64,000 nucleotides of DNA, from the NCBI GenBank assembly GCA_030674155.1, contig CM060320.1:11128803-11192802 (forward strand). Reading direction: 5' to 3'. Source of the stretch: Stramonita haemastoma. Lineage: Eukaryota; Mollusca; Gastropoda; Neogastropoda; Muricidae. Within the stretch, counting starts at the first letter, position 1, and every line of letters starts with the position of its first letter. Both the position numbers and the translations under genes were made by a program. A model generated the notes under the pieces. That model saw only the letters and a list, made by a program, of their open reading frames with translations. It searched no databases and had not been told where the DNA came from. Below are positions 10,392-22,449 of this stretch, piece after piece.

Positions 10392-13263
10392 CGCGCACGC
10401 ACATGCGCGCACACACACACACATCCAGTTCTCACTGTATCTGTTTAAGACTTATCCACACACATGCATGCATGCACACATGCACACACACACAACACAC
10501 ACTCTCTCTCTCTCTCTCACTCTCACTCTCTCTCTCCGTCTTTTGCTCCCTCTTCCCCTTTTCTTTCCTCCCTCTTCTGTTTTCCCCCCACACCCCTTTC
10601 TTCTTTCCTTCTCTCCTCCCTTTTCCCTGCCCCCCCCCCCCCCCCCCCCCCTCTCTGTTTTATTTATCTATGTCATGGATAATGTGTGTGTGTGTGCACG
10701 CGTGTGTGTGTATGCATGCATGCGTGCATGCATGTTTATGTGTGTGTGTGCATGTGTTGGTAAAAAGTCTGACCTGCCTGTTTTGTAGAAGTCAAATAGA
10801 GAATTGTTTTCACATTGTTTGCTGACTTTTTTGTGTGCAGGTATTCTGTCTTCTTCCATGGACTCCCTACCCTGCAGGGCCACCACCTCATCTGAACTAC
10901 GCACAGGATACTTCAGGTAACCTTCAGGATAATTCAGCTTGTTACTCCCCCCCCCTCCCCTCCCCTGTCAAAATTTTGTGTTTTATTTATGCACAGGTGT
11001 AACCTAAGTCTTGGCTGCTTTGTGAGATGTGTCTGAAAGGAGAAGATTAGAAAAATGCTGACTCTTGGGTGCTTTCTGAGAGAAATAGTAGGAAAATTCT
11101 GTGCAGGAGAGTCTTGTATATATGTTGTAGCCATGGAATGGTGAATTGTTGTCCATGGTGAATTGTTGAATGTGCTTGTGTAAAAAGCAAGAAGTCACAG
11201 TTTCAGTCCCCATTTGAACCTGATCCCATCATGGAGGGCAAGAACAGTTGCATGTACAAGCAAAGTCGCACCATTGGTGAACCTCAGAGCTCTAACCAAG
11301 GAACAACAACAACAAAAAAAGAAGCTGAGTTCTATCCCCACCCCACAATCTGCTAGACATTGAATGATGGCTTGGGTGCCTGCTGTTCTTTTAGATAAGA
11401 TGAAAAAATAACTATCTTGTATGCATTGCATTCATCTGCATTTAAAGAAAAAAACAACAGTTATGACAACAAAAGTGTTGTACCCCACAAATTTCTTTGT
11501 TTTTTTAATTCACTTTTATACAAGGAAAAATATGTGTGCAGATAAGATTTTCTGTCTTTTTATTTTAAAGTTGTGGCTGTGTTCTTGTGGTTCTTGTAGA
11601 AAGCAGCCCAAATTACACACAGGATAAATCTGGCTTTAGTTTAGGAATTGAATGGGGGTTAGTTCATAATGTCAGAACCTTAGTAGTAAAGGATTGTTTA
11701 GGCCCTGGGTTTTTTTTAGATTTCTACTAGTTGATGCTGTGAAGAATGCTCTTGAGACTAATGAAGAAGCTCTTTTTCCTTAAGGGAAGGAGACCTCTGC
11801 TGTTAAAAGAAATGTGGAAATTATGAGATCTTACAGGTGTGCACAAGCTTGTGGAAATAAGCTCTCAAAAGTTTTTTTTACATTGTTTGCTCATATTCAT
11901 GCAGCAATATTAAAAGACTTCTGAGATTGTGCACTTATAAACCAAAATTTATGAGTAAAATGTTTGTGTATATTTTTTTTAAGTAATCAAAGTGTGATAC
12001 TCTTTACTATATTTGTGGAATAGTTTCTATCTATTGACCACCAGTAACACAAATCAAGGGTAGGAACTAACAGGAATGAAAACATGCACAATATGGCAAA
12101 GACAGTGGGTATTTTGTTGTTGTTGTGATCGGTAAGATCTATTGATTGATGTGGTTCATGTGATTCTGTTATTGATTGATTAATTGATTGAGCCATGATA
12201 CTGACAGGTCCCTGAGGGACCGAGAACTGCGTCGGCAAGAGCAGGAGGAGGAAGAGGAGCGACGGAGGAGGGTGAGGGAGGGCAAACTGCGCAGGTACAT
12301 CATGGACCGCGGTGGAGACGTGCCCATGGTGGACAGCCTGGTGAAGGACAAGCTGAAAAGTCACAGGTCAGTGGGTGTGGCTTGTTGTTTAGCTTCTAGA
12401 GGCATTTTTCAGGTACAGGCTCTGTGTGTGTGTGTGTGTTGGGGGGGGGGGGGTAGGTAGGGGGGTTAAGTGTGTGGTGTCACTGTGTGTGTGTGTGTGT
12501 GTGCATGCGCATGTGTCTATGTTTGTGTGCATGTGTCACCCTTTCCATCCACAAAAACTGTTCCGCAGTCTAGCTCTATGCTAGATGGAGAGAAATCTGA
12601 ATGTTATACATGGAAGTCTGCTATCATGCAGATGATAAGATGCAGTGCAGAGAAATACTTAGGGTTCAGACACACAAATAACATTGTTTCACACATTTAT
12701 GGGCATATGTGTATGCATGCTGATTGCATATGTGTATGCATACTGATGACTTTTGTTGCGTTTGTGGGTTACCAGGGCAGCAGAAATTGCACGTCTGGAG
12801 CAATATGAGAAAGACATGGAGGAGATGCGCAGCAGAGTGGAGAAACGCCCCTTCTCTTTGAAAAGGAAACCCAGGTAAGAAGACTTGTTGTGAAGAGAGA
12901 CAGGAGTCTCACAGGTATTGATAGCCAAGGGGAAAAAATTTGGACAGTACTGATTTGTACTTTATATAATTAAAGGAATGTATGTGTTTTTATCACTGGA
13001 TTAAAAAAATATATATATGAATATAATTAAAGAAATGTATATGTTTTTAATACTGGATTTTGAAAAAAAGATCTGTATGTAATTTTCATGCTTTCATTCA
13101 CTATTCAGTTAAAAGCACATGTAAGAATATGTTACTGAAGCTTTTTATACATACATACATACATACATGCATAATATATACATACTAATATATATACATA
13201 ATAATATATATATATATATATACATATAATATATATATATATATCATATATATATATATATTA

Positions 13264-13298
<35 letters not shown>

Positions 13299-13544
13299 TA
13301 TATATAATACATGTTCGTACTTAGTCGTTCCTTGTTATTCATTTATTCATTCATTCATTCATCTATCTATTTCTTTGTGCTGGTCTTGTTTCAGTCCAAT
13401 GCAGGCAAGGCAGCAGAGAAGAGGTTCCACACTACTCTGAAGACAGCCGGCATCGATGAAGAATTCCTGCGCACTCGCAGCTCTGGTGCCGCTTCGGCTC
13501 ACAGTGACGACAACTATGAAGATGACTACGAAGAGGAAAACTGA
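5931..13544 (+). CDS. FAM161A: FAM161A orthologue (UPF0564 family ciliary/centriolar protein), five exons
   Basis: Exons: 5931-7664, 10841-10916, 12208-12366, 12776-12874 and 13395-13544 (stop TGA 13542-13544). The protein is highly charged and largely coiled coil. The family's conserved blocks appear in order: PKPFQM near 6856, FKAQPAPAHIYLPLYDE near 6987-7036, KPFNFVKREE near 7111, KPIPKHVYS near 7234, and the C-terminal AAEKRFHTTLKTAGIDEEFL. Vertebrate FAM161A binds microtubules, sits in the connecting cilium and centriole inner scaffold, and is mutated in human RP28 retinal degeneration; the same structural role is inferred here. ATG 5931 or 5940 fits the family start (MATTSH versus MATSH). 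Two single-base frame breaks occur, at about 6121-6137 and at the exon 4/5 junction; both look like a missing base. Identity is strong; FAM161B is less likely. Confidence 0.88.
7840..7845 (+). promoter_or_regulatory. AATAAA inside FAM161A intron 1
   Basis: The hexamer lies about 160 bases after the intronic stop at 7679-7681, so a short isoform ending in the intron is possible. This is a motif-only call. Confidence 0.25.
7846..8559. other. FAM161A intron 1, start
   Basis: Unique-looking sequence with a C-rich patch at about 8015-8145 (CCCCC and CACCACCAC tracts). No exon is seen. Confidence 0.4.
8560..8690 (-). repeat. SINE family D fragment
   Basis: Contains TTGGCTAGAGTGGAAAGGTC followed by ATGGTGATAATG, the tail block shared with the copies at 42315 and 42780. 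Confidence 0.45.
8735..9035 (-). repeat. SINE family A, degenerate reverse copy
   Basis: Holds AAGATGTTCTGTGCAGGTTC and GATGTTAACTCTCAGTG AAAAATCCCC, the family A landmarks. An internal stretch (TTCATACACAGA / GGACTTCAGG) is triplicated at about 8800-8925. The copy ends in a run of about 18 C at 9035-9055. Confidence 0.6.
9270..9390 (-). repeat. SINE family C fragment, reverse
   Basis: GTATTGTGTACCACTTTCAG through GGCTGCTCTCTCTGAGG and ATGTTGCCATAAAACC, matching the 3' third of family C. Confidence 0.6.
9455..9565 (+). repeat. SINE family A fragment, forward
   Basis: Contains TTTTTTCCCCTGGAGTTAAC and AAGTCCTTCAGATGAGA, matching the head-proximal body of the copy at 20005-20350. Confidence 0.55.
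9597..10102 (-). repeat. SINE family E, reverse copy
   Basis: The minus strand has a tRNA-like head at about 10026-10102 (GGCATTGTGGTTAGTATGC; CCGGTTCAAATCCCATTAG). Body blocks are shared with 31987-32345: GGGAAGACTGGGACCA, GTGTATCTCTCG, GGGATATATTAT, GTAGTCTCAAA, CTTCCATAGCATCATCATTA. Confidence 0.75.
10353..10765. repeat. Simple-repeat cluster (CA, GCAC, CT, poly-C, GT)
   Basis: (CA)n at 10353-10390, GC-rich CA variants, (CT)n near 10500, about 20 C at 10630-10650, then (GT)n with TGCATGCATG near 10683-10760. All lie in FAM161A intron 1. Open frames across this block are low-complexity artefacts. Confidence 0.9.
10841..10916 (+). CDS. FAM161A: FAM161A exon 2
   Basis: Acceptor TTTTTTGTGTGCAG|GT and donor TTCAG|GTAACC. 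Phase 1 entry from exon 1 reads GILSSSMDSLPCRATTSS and onward to GYF. It leaves two bases for exon 3, which match its phase. Confidence 0.75.
11170..11310 (+). repeat. SINE family D tail fragment
   Basis: Contains GCACCATTGGTGAACCTCAG AGCTCTAACC AAGGAAC, the forward tail block of family D, followed by an A-rich end. Confidence 0.5.
12208..12366 (+). CDS. FAM161A: FAM161A exon 3
   Basis: Acceptor CTGACAG|G and donor CACAG|GTCAGT. Encodes an arginine/glutamate-rich coiled coil (RRQEQEEEEERRRRVREGK) and then YIMDRGGDVPMVDSLVKDK. Phase continues correctly from exon 2 and into exon 4. Confidence 0.8.
12776..12874 (+). CDS. FAM161A: FAM161A exon 4
   Basis: Acceptor GGTTACCAG|GG and donor CCCAG|GTAAGA. 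Encodes AAEIARLEQYEKDMEEMR followed by EKRPFSLKRKP, equivalent to the KKRPLLFE region of the vertebrate protein. It leaves two bases, which do not fit exon 5 as written. Confidence 0.78.
13147..13306. repeat. (CATA)n / (TA)n / poly-T cluster
   Basis: CATA repeats, long TA runs and about 28 T just before FAM161A exon 5. Able to form cruciforms. Confidence 0.9.
13395..13544 (+). CDS. FAM161A: FAM161A exon 5 (last)
   Basis: Acceptor TCTTGTTTCAG, then SNAGKAAEKRFHTTLKTAGI and DEEFLRTRSSG, an acidic tail and TGA. The conserved motif AAEK..F..TLK.AGI.EEF fixes the frame, but the two bases left by exon 4 would shift it. One extra base at the junction (CAG|GTCC instead of CAG|TCC) would repair it. 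Confidence 0.78.
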   Translation, partial: SNAGKAAEKRFHTTLKTAGIDEEFLRTRSSGAASAHSDDNYEDDYEEEN

Positions 13545-15625
13545 TGACAGAGAATGTACTTACAGCGTAGATGTCAGACATTGCCTGAAGGCAATTTAGT
13601 CGTATCTTCTTTGTCAGGTGACAGAATTGTACTGAAATTTTTTTTTTTTTTTTAACATGATTTAGGTTGGTTGGGAAAGCGTAGCCAATAATGGTAATCC
13701 TTTTCTATGTGTGTGCTTCTTTTCATGCGGGTTTTTCTGTGTATGTTTAAAAAAAAAAATGGCAGGAAAGGAGAATTGGATCCACATTGCGTGCCAAAAG
13801 GTTGCGTGGGCTATGATTTCTTTGGGCTTTATTCTGTTTGATTTTTTTAAAGAAATTTTTTATTGACATTTAAAATTTTACAACAGTTAGGATTTTGTTT
13901 TTGCTAATATACACACATACATGCATGTAAGTGTGTGTACACTCTAACACACACACACACGCACGCATACACACACGCACGCATGCATGCACGCACACAC
14001 ACACACAAACGCACGCATGCACACATGAAATAAAATTATGACTTTGACGCACGCGCACACACACACACACATACACACACACACACACACACATGCACAC
14101 ACACACATGCATTCTTTACCACAATTGCCTTTTAACATCTGTGCTATCTTCAGGTATGTGTTATCTTGTTTAGTTGAAAGTTTCAGGAAGAGAGAGAGAG
14201 ATGTGCTTACAACTGTGTCATATATGAGCTTGGCTTTGATCAGAAAGTCTTTCTTTATATCTGTGGTGTTGAACACTGTCGCTCTGTCAATTCTGTTTCC
14301 TCTAAGCTTTGCTTCTTTGCATCGGGTTTTTCTTGTATGTGTGTTGAACACTGGCAGGAATGGATGTGTTTCCCAACTTGGTGCAAAAGTTTGGGTCTAT
14401 GATATTCTTTCTTTATTCTGTTTGATTTTTAAAAACTGTTTTTATTGCTGTATTTTACAACGTTAGATTTTGATCAAATCATCTTATAATCATGTAGGTG
14501 TGTGAACACTTCCCACCACTGCATTGCTGTCCCCACAACGCTTTGATCGCATGATCAAGACATCTCAATTTATATCTTGGCTTTGACGCACGTCGCTCGA
14601 TCAACCTGTTCCCTCAACCTTTCACATTCTTTGAATCTGAAATCTTTCGGTATGTGATTATCTTGTTGTTGAACAGTTCGGTCTGGAATTGCTGTACACG
14701 TGTCAATTTGATTGCTTTGATCAGAAAGTATTTCTTTAATCTATGGTGTTGAACACTATCGCTCTGTCATTGCTGTTCTCCTCAACCTTTGATCTTTGAT
14801 CAGAAAGTCTTTCTTTATATCTGTGGTGTTGAACACTATCGCTCTGTCATTGCTGTTCTCCTCAATTTCTTTATAGCTTTAGTATTTGCACTTGTTTTCC
14901 TTTCAGATTAAAAAAAAAAATTGTGGATATATCTGAGGTGTAAAGTTTACCCCCAAAATACAGTAAATCATGTTTTGAATAATTAGTGCCATGACTACTC
15001 AGTCATTTTTGGTAGAGTTTTCAAATATTTTGGCCTTGTTTTTTTCTTTGGTTGTTTTTTATTTGTTTGTTTGTGGTGTTTTTTTTAGTTTTTTTTGGTT
15101 GGTTGGTTGTTTTGGTTTCATTTAATTCAATTTTGTTGGATTTTAAGTATCTTTTCCTGTGTAAGAAATCACAGCATCCAGATCAAGTTATTCATTGTTC
15201 TCAAGAATAGGTTTTTTTGTTTGTTTGTTTGTTTTTGAAATCAGGAACAAATTGCATATATGTCTAAAGTTTGGAAATATCTATGAGTCCAAATAGGTAC
15301 TATCTATTTTTGCATTTCTCAGAATGTACAAATAACAAGTATCGGAAATTCAAAAATTGAATGTGTTTGCAAAGACAGATTTGTAAATAATATAGTTTAT
15401 CCATTTTCTGAAAAGACATTCCAGTTTTGCTTAAACATTATGTGATATGGTGATGTTTTTTCACTGGTATTTTGCTACATGTTTTTGTAAATCAGTTTTG
15501 AAATATTGAATCAGTAGTGACTACTTTTTCTTGATTAGATGTTAGTTTGAATTGGAAATGGTTTATTGTCAGGGATTGTAGGTGGCTCTTTTGGAGATTT
15601 TAAGCTCCAGAATGAGCCCAGGAGA

Positions 15626-15700
<75 letters not shown>

Positions 15701-17030
15701 ACAGTGCTCACATCCAACATCACTCAGTCAAGAGTGCTCAAATTTAGCACACCCTTTCCTTTTACCTAGTCCAAATGTGATCAGTTCCTGCCCAATAATT
15801 AGCAGCAGCTGGCCCCATCTGGGCTGGGATGGGACGGATTAATCAGCTGCTGAGAGGAGCTGAAAGTGGGGGAAACTGACAGCTGTGGCCTGTGCGTGCA
15901 CACACAGAGTGCATTTGAATGAGTGCGCATGCATTAAGTAAGCAACATGTATTATAATTATAGAAAAGCACTTATTTTGGTATTTAGCAAAAAGTTTTAA
16001 TCCTGAAAAAAAAGAACAAATCCAAACCAATTTTGTATGAAGTGTATTTCAGTTTTTACAGTGAATAGCTTTTTTTTTTGTCTTCTTGTTTATGTATTTA
16101 TAAACATCTCATTTCTAAATTTCTTTGTACACCTGATATAATTCACATTGTGCACTTAATAGCGTATGAATGATTTAAATACAGGGTCTTTTGGTTTGAT
16201 GAAAATGAAGTGTTGTGTAAATTTCTCTATCTCAGTGTCATTTTAACATTCTTGAGTATGTTGAAAATTTGCAAATCTTACAACCAAACTGCCAGTTGTT
16301 CAGAGAATGTCACATGGTTTTAGCAAACTGGTTCATTGTCAATTGTTTTTAGTGATAAATAATCTTCCTTTCCCCCTCCCCCCTTCATCCTCCCTCCCCT
16401 TCACCCAAATATCCCCTCCCCCCCCCCCCCTGAAAAAAAAGGAAGACCAAAAATAAAAAGCTGATACATTGCAGCTGTGTGGGCTGTCTATCATGATAAT
16501 TTCTCAAAGAGCACCATTAGTGTGTCTAACATAGGCCATACATTACCATGCTTGTTTTAGATCATTTTATGATTTGTAGATGAAGTCATACACTAAGGAT
16601 GTACATTGCATACTCAGTTATGTGCACAGATTTATAAAGGAAGTGATGTATTCTAATATGAAATACAATATGAAGAAATGTTTTATGATATCATGTAGAA
16701 TGCAAGATCATTATTTTAAGATTATGAAGCAAAATGTCAAGAAGTAAGTTGTTTGTTTTTTGTTTTTTTAATGAAAAGTCATATAAAGAAAATGATTTTT
16801 TAAAATAAAAAGTTATCTATGAACAAGATGAATGTAGAGCTATAAAGTAGTCAATCAGGGAGATAATTTACTGAAATTCCTGCATGTTGTAGCTCCATTA
16901 TCATTTAGAGGAAATGATCTTACTGGTTTTTCAGTCGTTTGATACTGGTAAGTTGTGATAATGTAATGGATGCTTGTCACCATGTAATAAACTTTGTAAA
17001 ATAAACAAACTTAATAGTTATTGTAGCTTC
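13545..17030 (+). other. Probable FAM161A 3'UTR and downstream region
   Basis: No convincing coding exon and none of the SINE families are seen here, although they are common elsewhere. Two AATAAA signals sit at 16986-16991 and 17000-17005. The region holds compound (CA)n at 13930-14110, (GT)n at 15627-15699, an internal duplication (about 13720-13900 versus 14310-14475) and two tandem copies of an about 85-bp block at 14715-14880. UTR status is inference. Confidence 0.45.
16986..17005 (+). promoter_or_regulatory. Two polyadenylation signals
   Basis: AATAAA at 16986-16991 and 17000-17005. Candidate end of the FAM161A transcript. A further AATAAA at 19774-19779, with GT-rich sequence after it, is an alternative. 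Confidence 0.4.
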
Positions 17031-18275
17031 AAACTTATTAGCAGATTTATTTAATTCATATTCGTATCACCATATTTATATTAAAAACCATGTTAATTCT
17101 GTTTACTGGTAGTTGTGTAGAATGGTGGTTCTTGTCTTTTTTGGTGATTTTCAAACAAAAGTCACTGATTTTTTTTTTTTTTTTGTAAATTCTAAATACA
17201 TTTTATGTATGCTTCTTTTGTTGCTTTTTGACATGCTATCATATCATGCATGATATTCATATTGAAAGACATGTGATTATATTGTTTCTGTAGATGATGT
17301 CATGTTTTTTTAATGAATCTATACCTAATGCAGAGAAAAATATCTATTTATTTTAAATATTCTATCAGATTTTGTTAAACTGTGTTGAATGTTGCAAAGA
17401 TTTTACAAGAAAACTGTTAGTTATAAATGTTTGATTTCTGGTACCAAAGTTAGGAGAGTGATTTGAGAGATAAGGGGGCAATTTATTTGCATACTAAAGA
17501 AGAACAGTACAGTGTGACAAATTATTGGAAAAGTGGGAAAACAGACCAGTTATGGTCAATGATATGTATGACGTAAACATCACCAGAATGCAATCTTTGC
17601 ACAGTACAGTGGTTGTCATAGTAAAGGTCGAAGAGCACTGGGACTGTACCATACCCCTGCATGACCAAGACCAAAGAAAATTTCTTTCTCCATTATTCCC
17701 TTGGGAGTGGTTGGGGCACTGCATACACTGAATTTTTCAGACCCTGTCTCTTGGACAAATGAAACCCATTCCTCTCCAGTTGTAGACTTTAGGTGATCAT
17801 TCTGAAAAAAAGTAATTTGTGGGTTGGTCTTTGCTGATTGAGTCATTGAACATCCAGTGTGAGTAGCTGTTTGAATCAGACTGAAAAGCTGTGATAGGGC
17901 TGTGATGTCAAACAAAACAAAACAAAAAAAAGGAATCATGTTGAAATTATGATGAAGCAACAATTAAAAAAAAGAAAAAAAGGGGGGGGGGGGGGGGGGG
18001 GGCAATGAACATGTTGGAAAGAGGATTTTGATTCTGTAAAAGTTGTATCAAAGATATTTTGTGGAAAGTTGGATTCTGTGTGATCTCAATTGATATTCTG
18101 ACAGTGAGTGTCCTAAAAATTACTTAATTACAAGAAATATAAAAACACACAGGAATTATGGTAATAGTCATCCAGACATGTTTTTCTTCACTATCAAAAA
18201 TACCAACAGCAACAAACAAACCAAACAAAATTTCTGGTTCTGTAATGCTTTTAACACTGACACAAATTTAGGAAC

Positions 18276-18277
<2 letters not shown>

Positions 18278-18330
<53 letters not shown>
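18278..18330. repeat. (CA)n microsatellite
   Basis: About 26 pure units. Confidence 0.95.
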
Positions 18331-18332
<2 letters not shown>

Positions 18333-18407
18333 GAACGACAGTAAGACTATGGCAGGTCTGCACATAAGCTCATGTTGAAGGTAAAAGAAAAATCATTTTT
18401 AATTCAC

Positions 18408-18485
18408 CAGCTTTAGCCAAGATTTGAACCAACAATCTCAAAGCAGAAGTTGAAATGTCCCACTAGCTTAGCTAAGAGGCCTGTG
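18408..18485 (-). repeat. SINE head fragment, tRNA-like
   Basis: The minus strand shows an A-box-like TTAGCTAAGCTAGTGGGAC and a B-box-like GGTTCAAATC. No cloverleaf is supported, so it is not called as a tRNA gene. Confidence 0.4.
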
Positions 18486-20004
18486 AATTTGTGTATTCTG
18501 TATATTTATATTTTGATTTAATCATTCATGAAACAGTAAAATAACTTTTTTCATGTATATATGTATGGATTTGCACTGAAATTTTTTATATAAAACATGT
18601 TTTACCTTAATTTTTTTAAGTAGCTGTAGCATGACAGTGTTTGCAGTTTAAGATCCATCCAGAATTTTTTTTTTATGTTTATTCAGATTAAAGGTATACT
18701 CATATCCCTGCTTTATTTTTTCTTGCAGAGAACTGGAAAATTTTGTTTTGATTTTTTTTTCTATTGTTATTCTTCCAACCACAAGGTCTATAACAAGGCT
18801 GATTTCCTTACATGCATACTTTGCAACTTTTTTTTCGTGAGACAAAAAAAAAAACTCAAGAAAACCCCAAGAAAATAGAACAGACATGAGAAGAGAAAAA
18901 GAAAAGAGAAAAGATAACTGAGAAAAAAATCATAATAGAAAAGTAAAAGGTGGGGTTTCGTTTATGATAACTGTCTGTTCTTTACCTTCCTTTGTAATTC
19001 TTTCTTCTATAAGAATTCGAAATAGATACTCACATAATTAATATACTGATATGTAAATCACCACAAACAAGATTATGGTAACATTTTCTAAAATACTGAT
19101 ATTGTATCAGATTGGCTTACTCAACCCTTTGAATGTTCTCCCCAGTTATTCACTGCATTCTTCTCATTTGTGGGATCAGAAAAAAAGGAAATGGCCAAAA
19201 TGAAATAAGTCGCAGCAAGTTCATTAGTAAAACTTTACATGCAGGTTGTTAAGACATCTTGAACAGGCATTCTCTCTGTCTTACTCATCACCCCTGGGGG
19301 CCAAAATACACACTGTATGAAAAGTGTGTGTGTGTGTGGCTGTGGTCAAATATCTCAGTGTATAAGTAATCATATTCTGGACTTCAGAGGCTGTTTGGTA
19401 TATGTTTTTTTTTTTTCAAATACAACACCATGTAGATATCAGCACTCCAACTTTAAAAGGGGTTTGGATGATCTGATGTTTTGGTTTTTAGAATCAAGAT
19501 CAGTATTGTTTTGCTTGGATATGGTGTCACCCCTGGTATGGCCTTTGTGGTTGGTTGGATTTCAAACATTAACAGTGATAATCATAAAAAGCATAGTCTT
19601 GACTTCTTGTTGAAGCTAAACTACCTGTGATAAGGGATTGTTGTTTAACTGTGATGGGATGGTTTGGGAGTAAGGGTTTTTTGTTTTGTTTTGGCCAGGT
19701 GTCAAAGGTTGTGTATGGATGTATAGTAGTTTATAATATTAATTATTGACGTATTAACTCTCTAGTTGGCGTAAATAAAGCTTTTGCATAACCTCTAGTC
19801 CGAAGATGTTTGTCTCATTGCTTTGAATGCCTGACCTGTAAGTAAACCAGAGACATTTTAATGTAGAGTGCTTGTGTGTACATGTACTCATATTATATAC
19901 ATTAATCTTTATCTATCTATTCACCTCCACATGTACACAAACTTGTATGCATGCATGTGTATTCATGCATGTGTACTCATGCATACACTCTCATGCACAC
20001 AGAA

Positions 20005-20350
20005 CATTGCACTAGCAATTTGACAACCAGGGTTTGATTCCCGTTCAAGGGGATTTTTTCCCCTGGAGTTAATATCAGTGCTGACTCCACTCTCCCCAAA
20101 AGTCCCTCGGATGAGACTATAAACTGAGGCTCCATGTGCAAACACACGCAGAACATCTTGCGCACATGTTAAATCCTGTTCTGCTTTTCATTAGAGTAGG
20201 CCATTGTGTGCTGGTGGGAACAGATAAGATTTACAAAACTACATACACACAGGGACTGGATGTAAAAAAGCATAGGAGTGCTTATTCCATTATCCTCAAT
20301 ATTAAAGAATAAATAAATGAATAAATACATAGATAGATAAATAAATAAAA
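20005..20350 (+). repeat. SINE family A, forward copy with (AAAT)n tail
   Basis: Starts with a degenerate tRNA head (GGTTTGATTCCCGTTCAAGG), goes through CCCCTGGAGTTAATATCAG and ends in CCATTATCCTC followed by an AAATAAAT-rich tail. This copy fixes the orientation of the family. Confidence 0.8.
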
Positions 20351-20759
20351 GCACAATGTCTTAAGATTCAAGATTAAAATCCTTTCACCCCTTTTGGGGT
20401 ATGGAGGGTTACAAATGGATTTAACAAGAAAGCAAACTTTAAAAAAAAAAAAATTTATAACAAAAACAACAATAGTAAATAAAAGTATGTTTGTTTGTGT
20501 GTGTGTGTGTGTGTATTTTACAACATGTGAGGCATTGCTATCAGCAAACGATCAGGATGCACAATTTCGCATCCAACATCAAAATAAAATGTTGGTGGTT
20601 ATCCTCAGTTACTAATAAAGATTACTAAGTAATTATCCACAGTTCATTTGAACTGATTATTACATTTTCATTAGTCTCTCTTTCTATAATAACGCTCACG
20701 GTCAAAGATAATGATAATATCAAATGGAGTACTGTATCTAGCTATTCCAATACACATTT

Positions 20760-22165
20760 TAGCAATCAGAATGAGTAAATTGATGTAGCTGCTTACAGTC
20801 CTTTATTTTCATATCCATCAAAACCGAACAGTACATTCTTTAATGTTCGCTTTATGGCTATGTTAAACTTATTTAGTATTTTATGTTCAACATATTTCCA
20901 TATCTGATATATCCTTTTACACTCATAGAAAAAATGTTCAATGTAGTCTATCTTTTCAATGCAAAATGTACAATGTTTATTATTAGCTATGCCTGACCTG
21001 TTAAGCAATATGTTAGTAGGATATCTATTGTGTAAAATTTTCCAATGGAGTAGTCGCAGTCTAGTTTCAGTAGTAGTTATATTCAGTAGTAGTTATATCT
21101 AGCTTGTTTAACCAGAATTTAGTTGCCAACGGTTGAATTAATTCTTTTTCAATGAAAAAAAAGGCGAAACTGACGAGGTGTTGCCAAAGATTTTTGACTT
21201 GAGTTATTTATTTCTGCCTGAGTTGTCTGGTTGGTGTTTACGATCCTTTGACATGCAGTCAATGCTGTGCATATGGCACCATATTCAAAGATCCGAGTAG
21301 GTTCGACACCAACAATCTCACACACTGAGGCAAAGTTCTTTATGTGGCCATCTTCCATGAAGTCAGAAACATACGTTACACCAGCTTTGATCCAATCCTT
21401 AATAAACAGAGTTGTACCTTTATACTTGATGTTTGCATTGTTCCATAAACACTGTTCCCAATAATCATCTTTTGATAACTTGTCGGTATTTATTGCATGC
21501 AGGTTATCCAACCAAGTTTTTAATACCTTTTTCCAGAACAAACTACGCATCAGCCCAAACCCTTTGAATGCATCAGATTTTACATTAGAGCTAAAGCAGG
21601 ATAGATTTTTACCAGTACATGATAAGATTTCGTGTGGAATACATTTCCATTTCTGCTCAGGTTTACACAATAGTTTTGTGGCCCAGGAGAGGAGAAATGA
21701 ATTCTGCATATCAATAATGTTTAACATATTTAGTCCTCCCTTATCAGTTTCCTTACAGATGATTTTTCTTTTCACCTTTTCAAAGGCTTTAGTATTGGAA
21801 TACTTTTTCTTCCAAATAAATCTAAATAACATTGTGTTTACTTTCTTTAAGTAATCTTCTGGTATGCTAAGTGCCTGCATTATGTAAACGAGCTGTGGCA
21901 GTAGAAGAGGTTTCACAACACAAACTTTACCCATCATGCTAAAATTCCTTTTGGACCAGGCACAAATTGTCTGGTGGATTTTATCTATAGGTTGTAACCA
22001 GTTTTCCTCAATTTCTGAAGCACATACAGTGTTGCTAAAGTGGATTCCCAGAATTTTCACCTTTTGTCTCCACTTGATATCATAAAACTCCTCCTTGCGA
22101 TATTTGTGCAAGCCGAGCCACATGGCCTCACTCTTTTGTTTGTTCATAGATAAACCAGAGAAAAA
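20760..22165 (-). mobile_element. LINE remnant, L1/Tx1-like reverse transcriptase C-terminus
   Basis: About 330 codons open on the minus strand from about 22165. They encode WRQKVKILGIHFS, PIDKIHQTICAWSKRN, a VVKPLLLPQLVYIMQAL-type thumb region, FRFIWKK and GGLNMLNIIDMQNSFLLSW. After a frame break at a T-run (about 21150), LLHWKILHNRYPTN and a zinc-knuckle CTFCIEKIDYIEHFFYEC follow. A C-terminal CCHC-like knuckle after the RT is known in the L1/Tx1 group. 5'-truncated and inactive. Confidence 0.75.
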
Positions 22166-22449
22166 AAAAAAGAAAAAAAAGGAGAAACAGTTTATGGACA
22201 AACATGAATTCAGAATGTCAACACAGATGACATAATGTTTGGTTTAATCTCTCAAAAGCAACATTATGCTTCACACAATATTGGAAGATTAATTTGGGAA
22301 TGGTAAAAAAAAAATCACATAAGAATGTGTGTTTTGCCCTGATACTTATTTTCATATCACTAAAATGAACGTTGAAAAAACAACAACCAAAAAACCCAGG
22401 TTTGCATTAACTGACACCAGTAGACAGATAAAGTGTGGGTTGTGCTGCC

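Larger units (their letters stand above)
17031..20004. other. Intergenic stretch, mostly unassigned
   Basis: Contains a run of about 21 G near 17981, (CA)n at 18278-18330 and a tRNA-head fragment of a SINE. No exon is recognised. Confidence 0.4.

Noticed and set aside
10249..10825. Two overlapping frames of 160-180 codons
   Set aside because: Composed of CA, CT and poly-C tracts in FAM161A intron 1.
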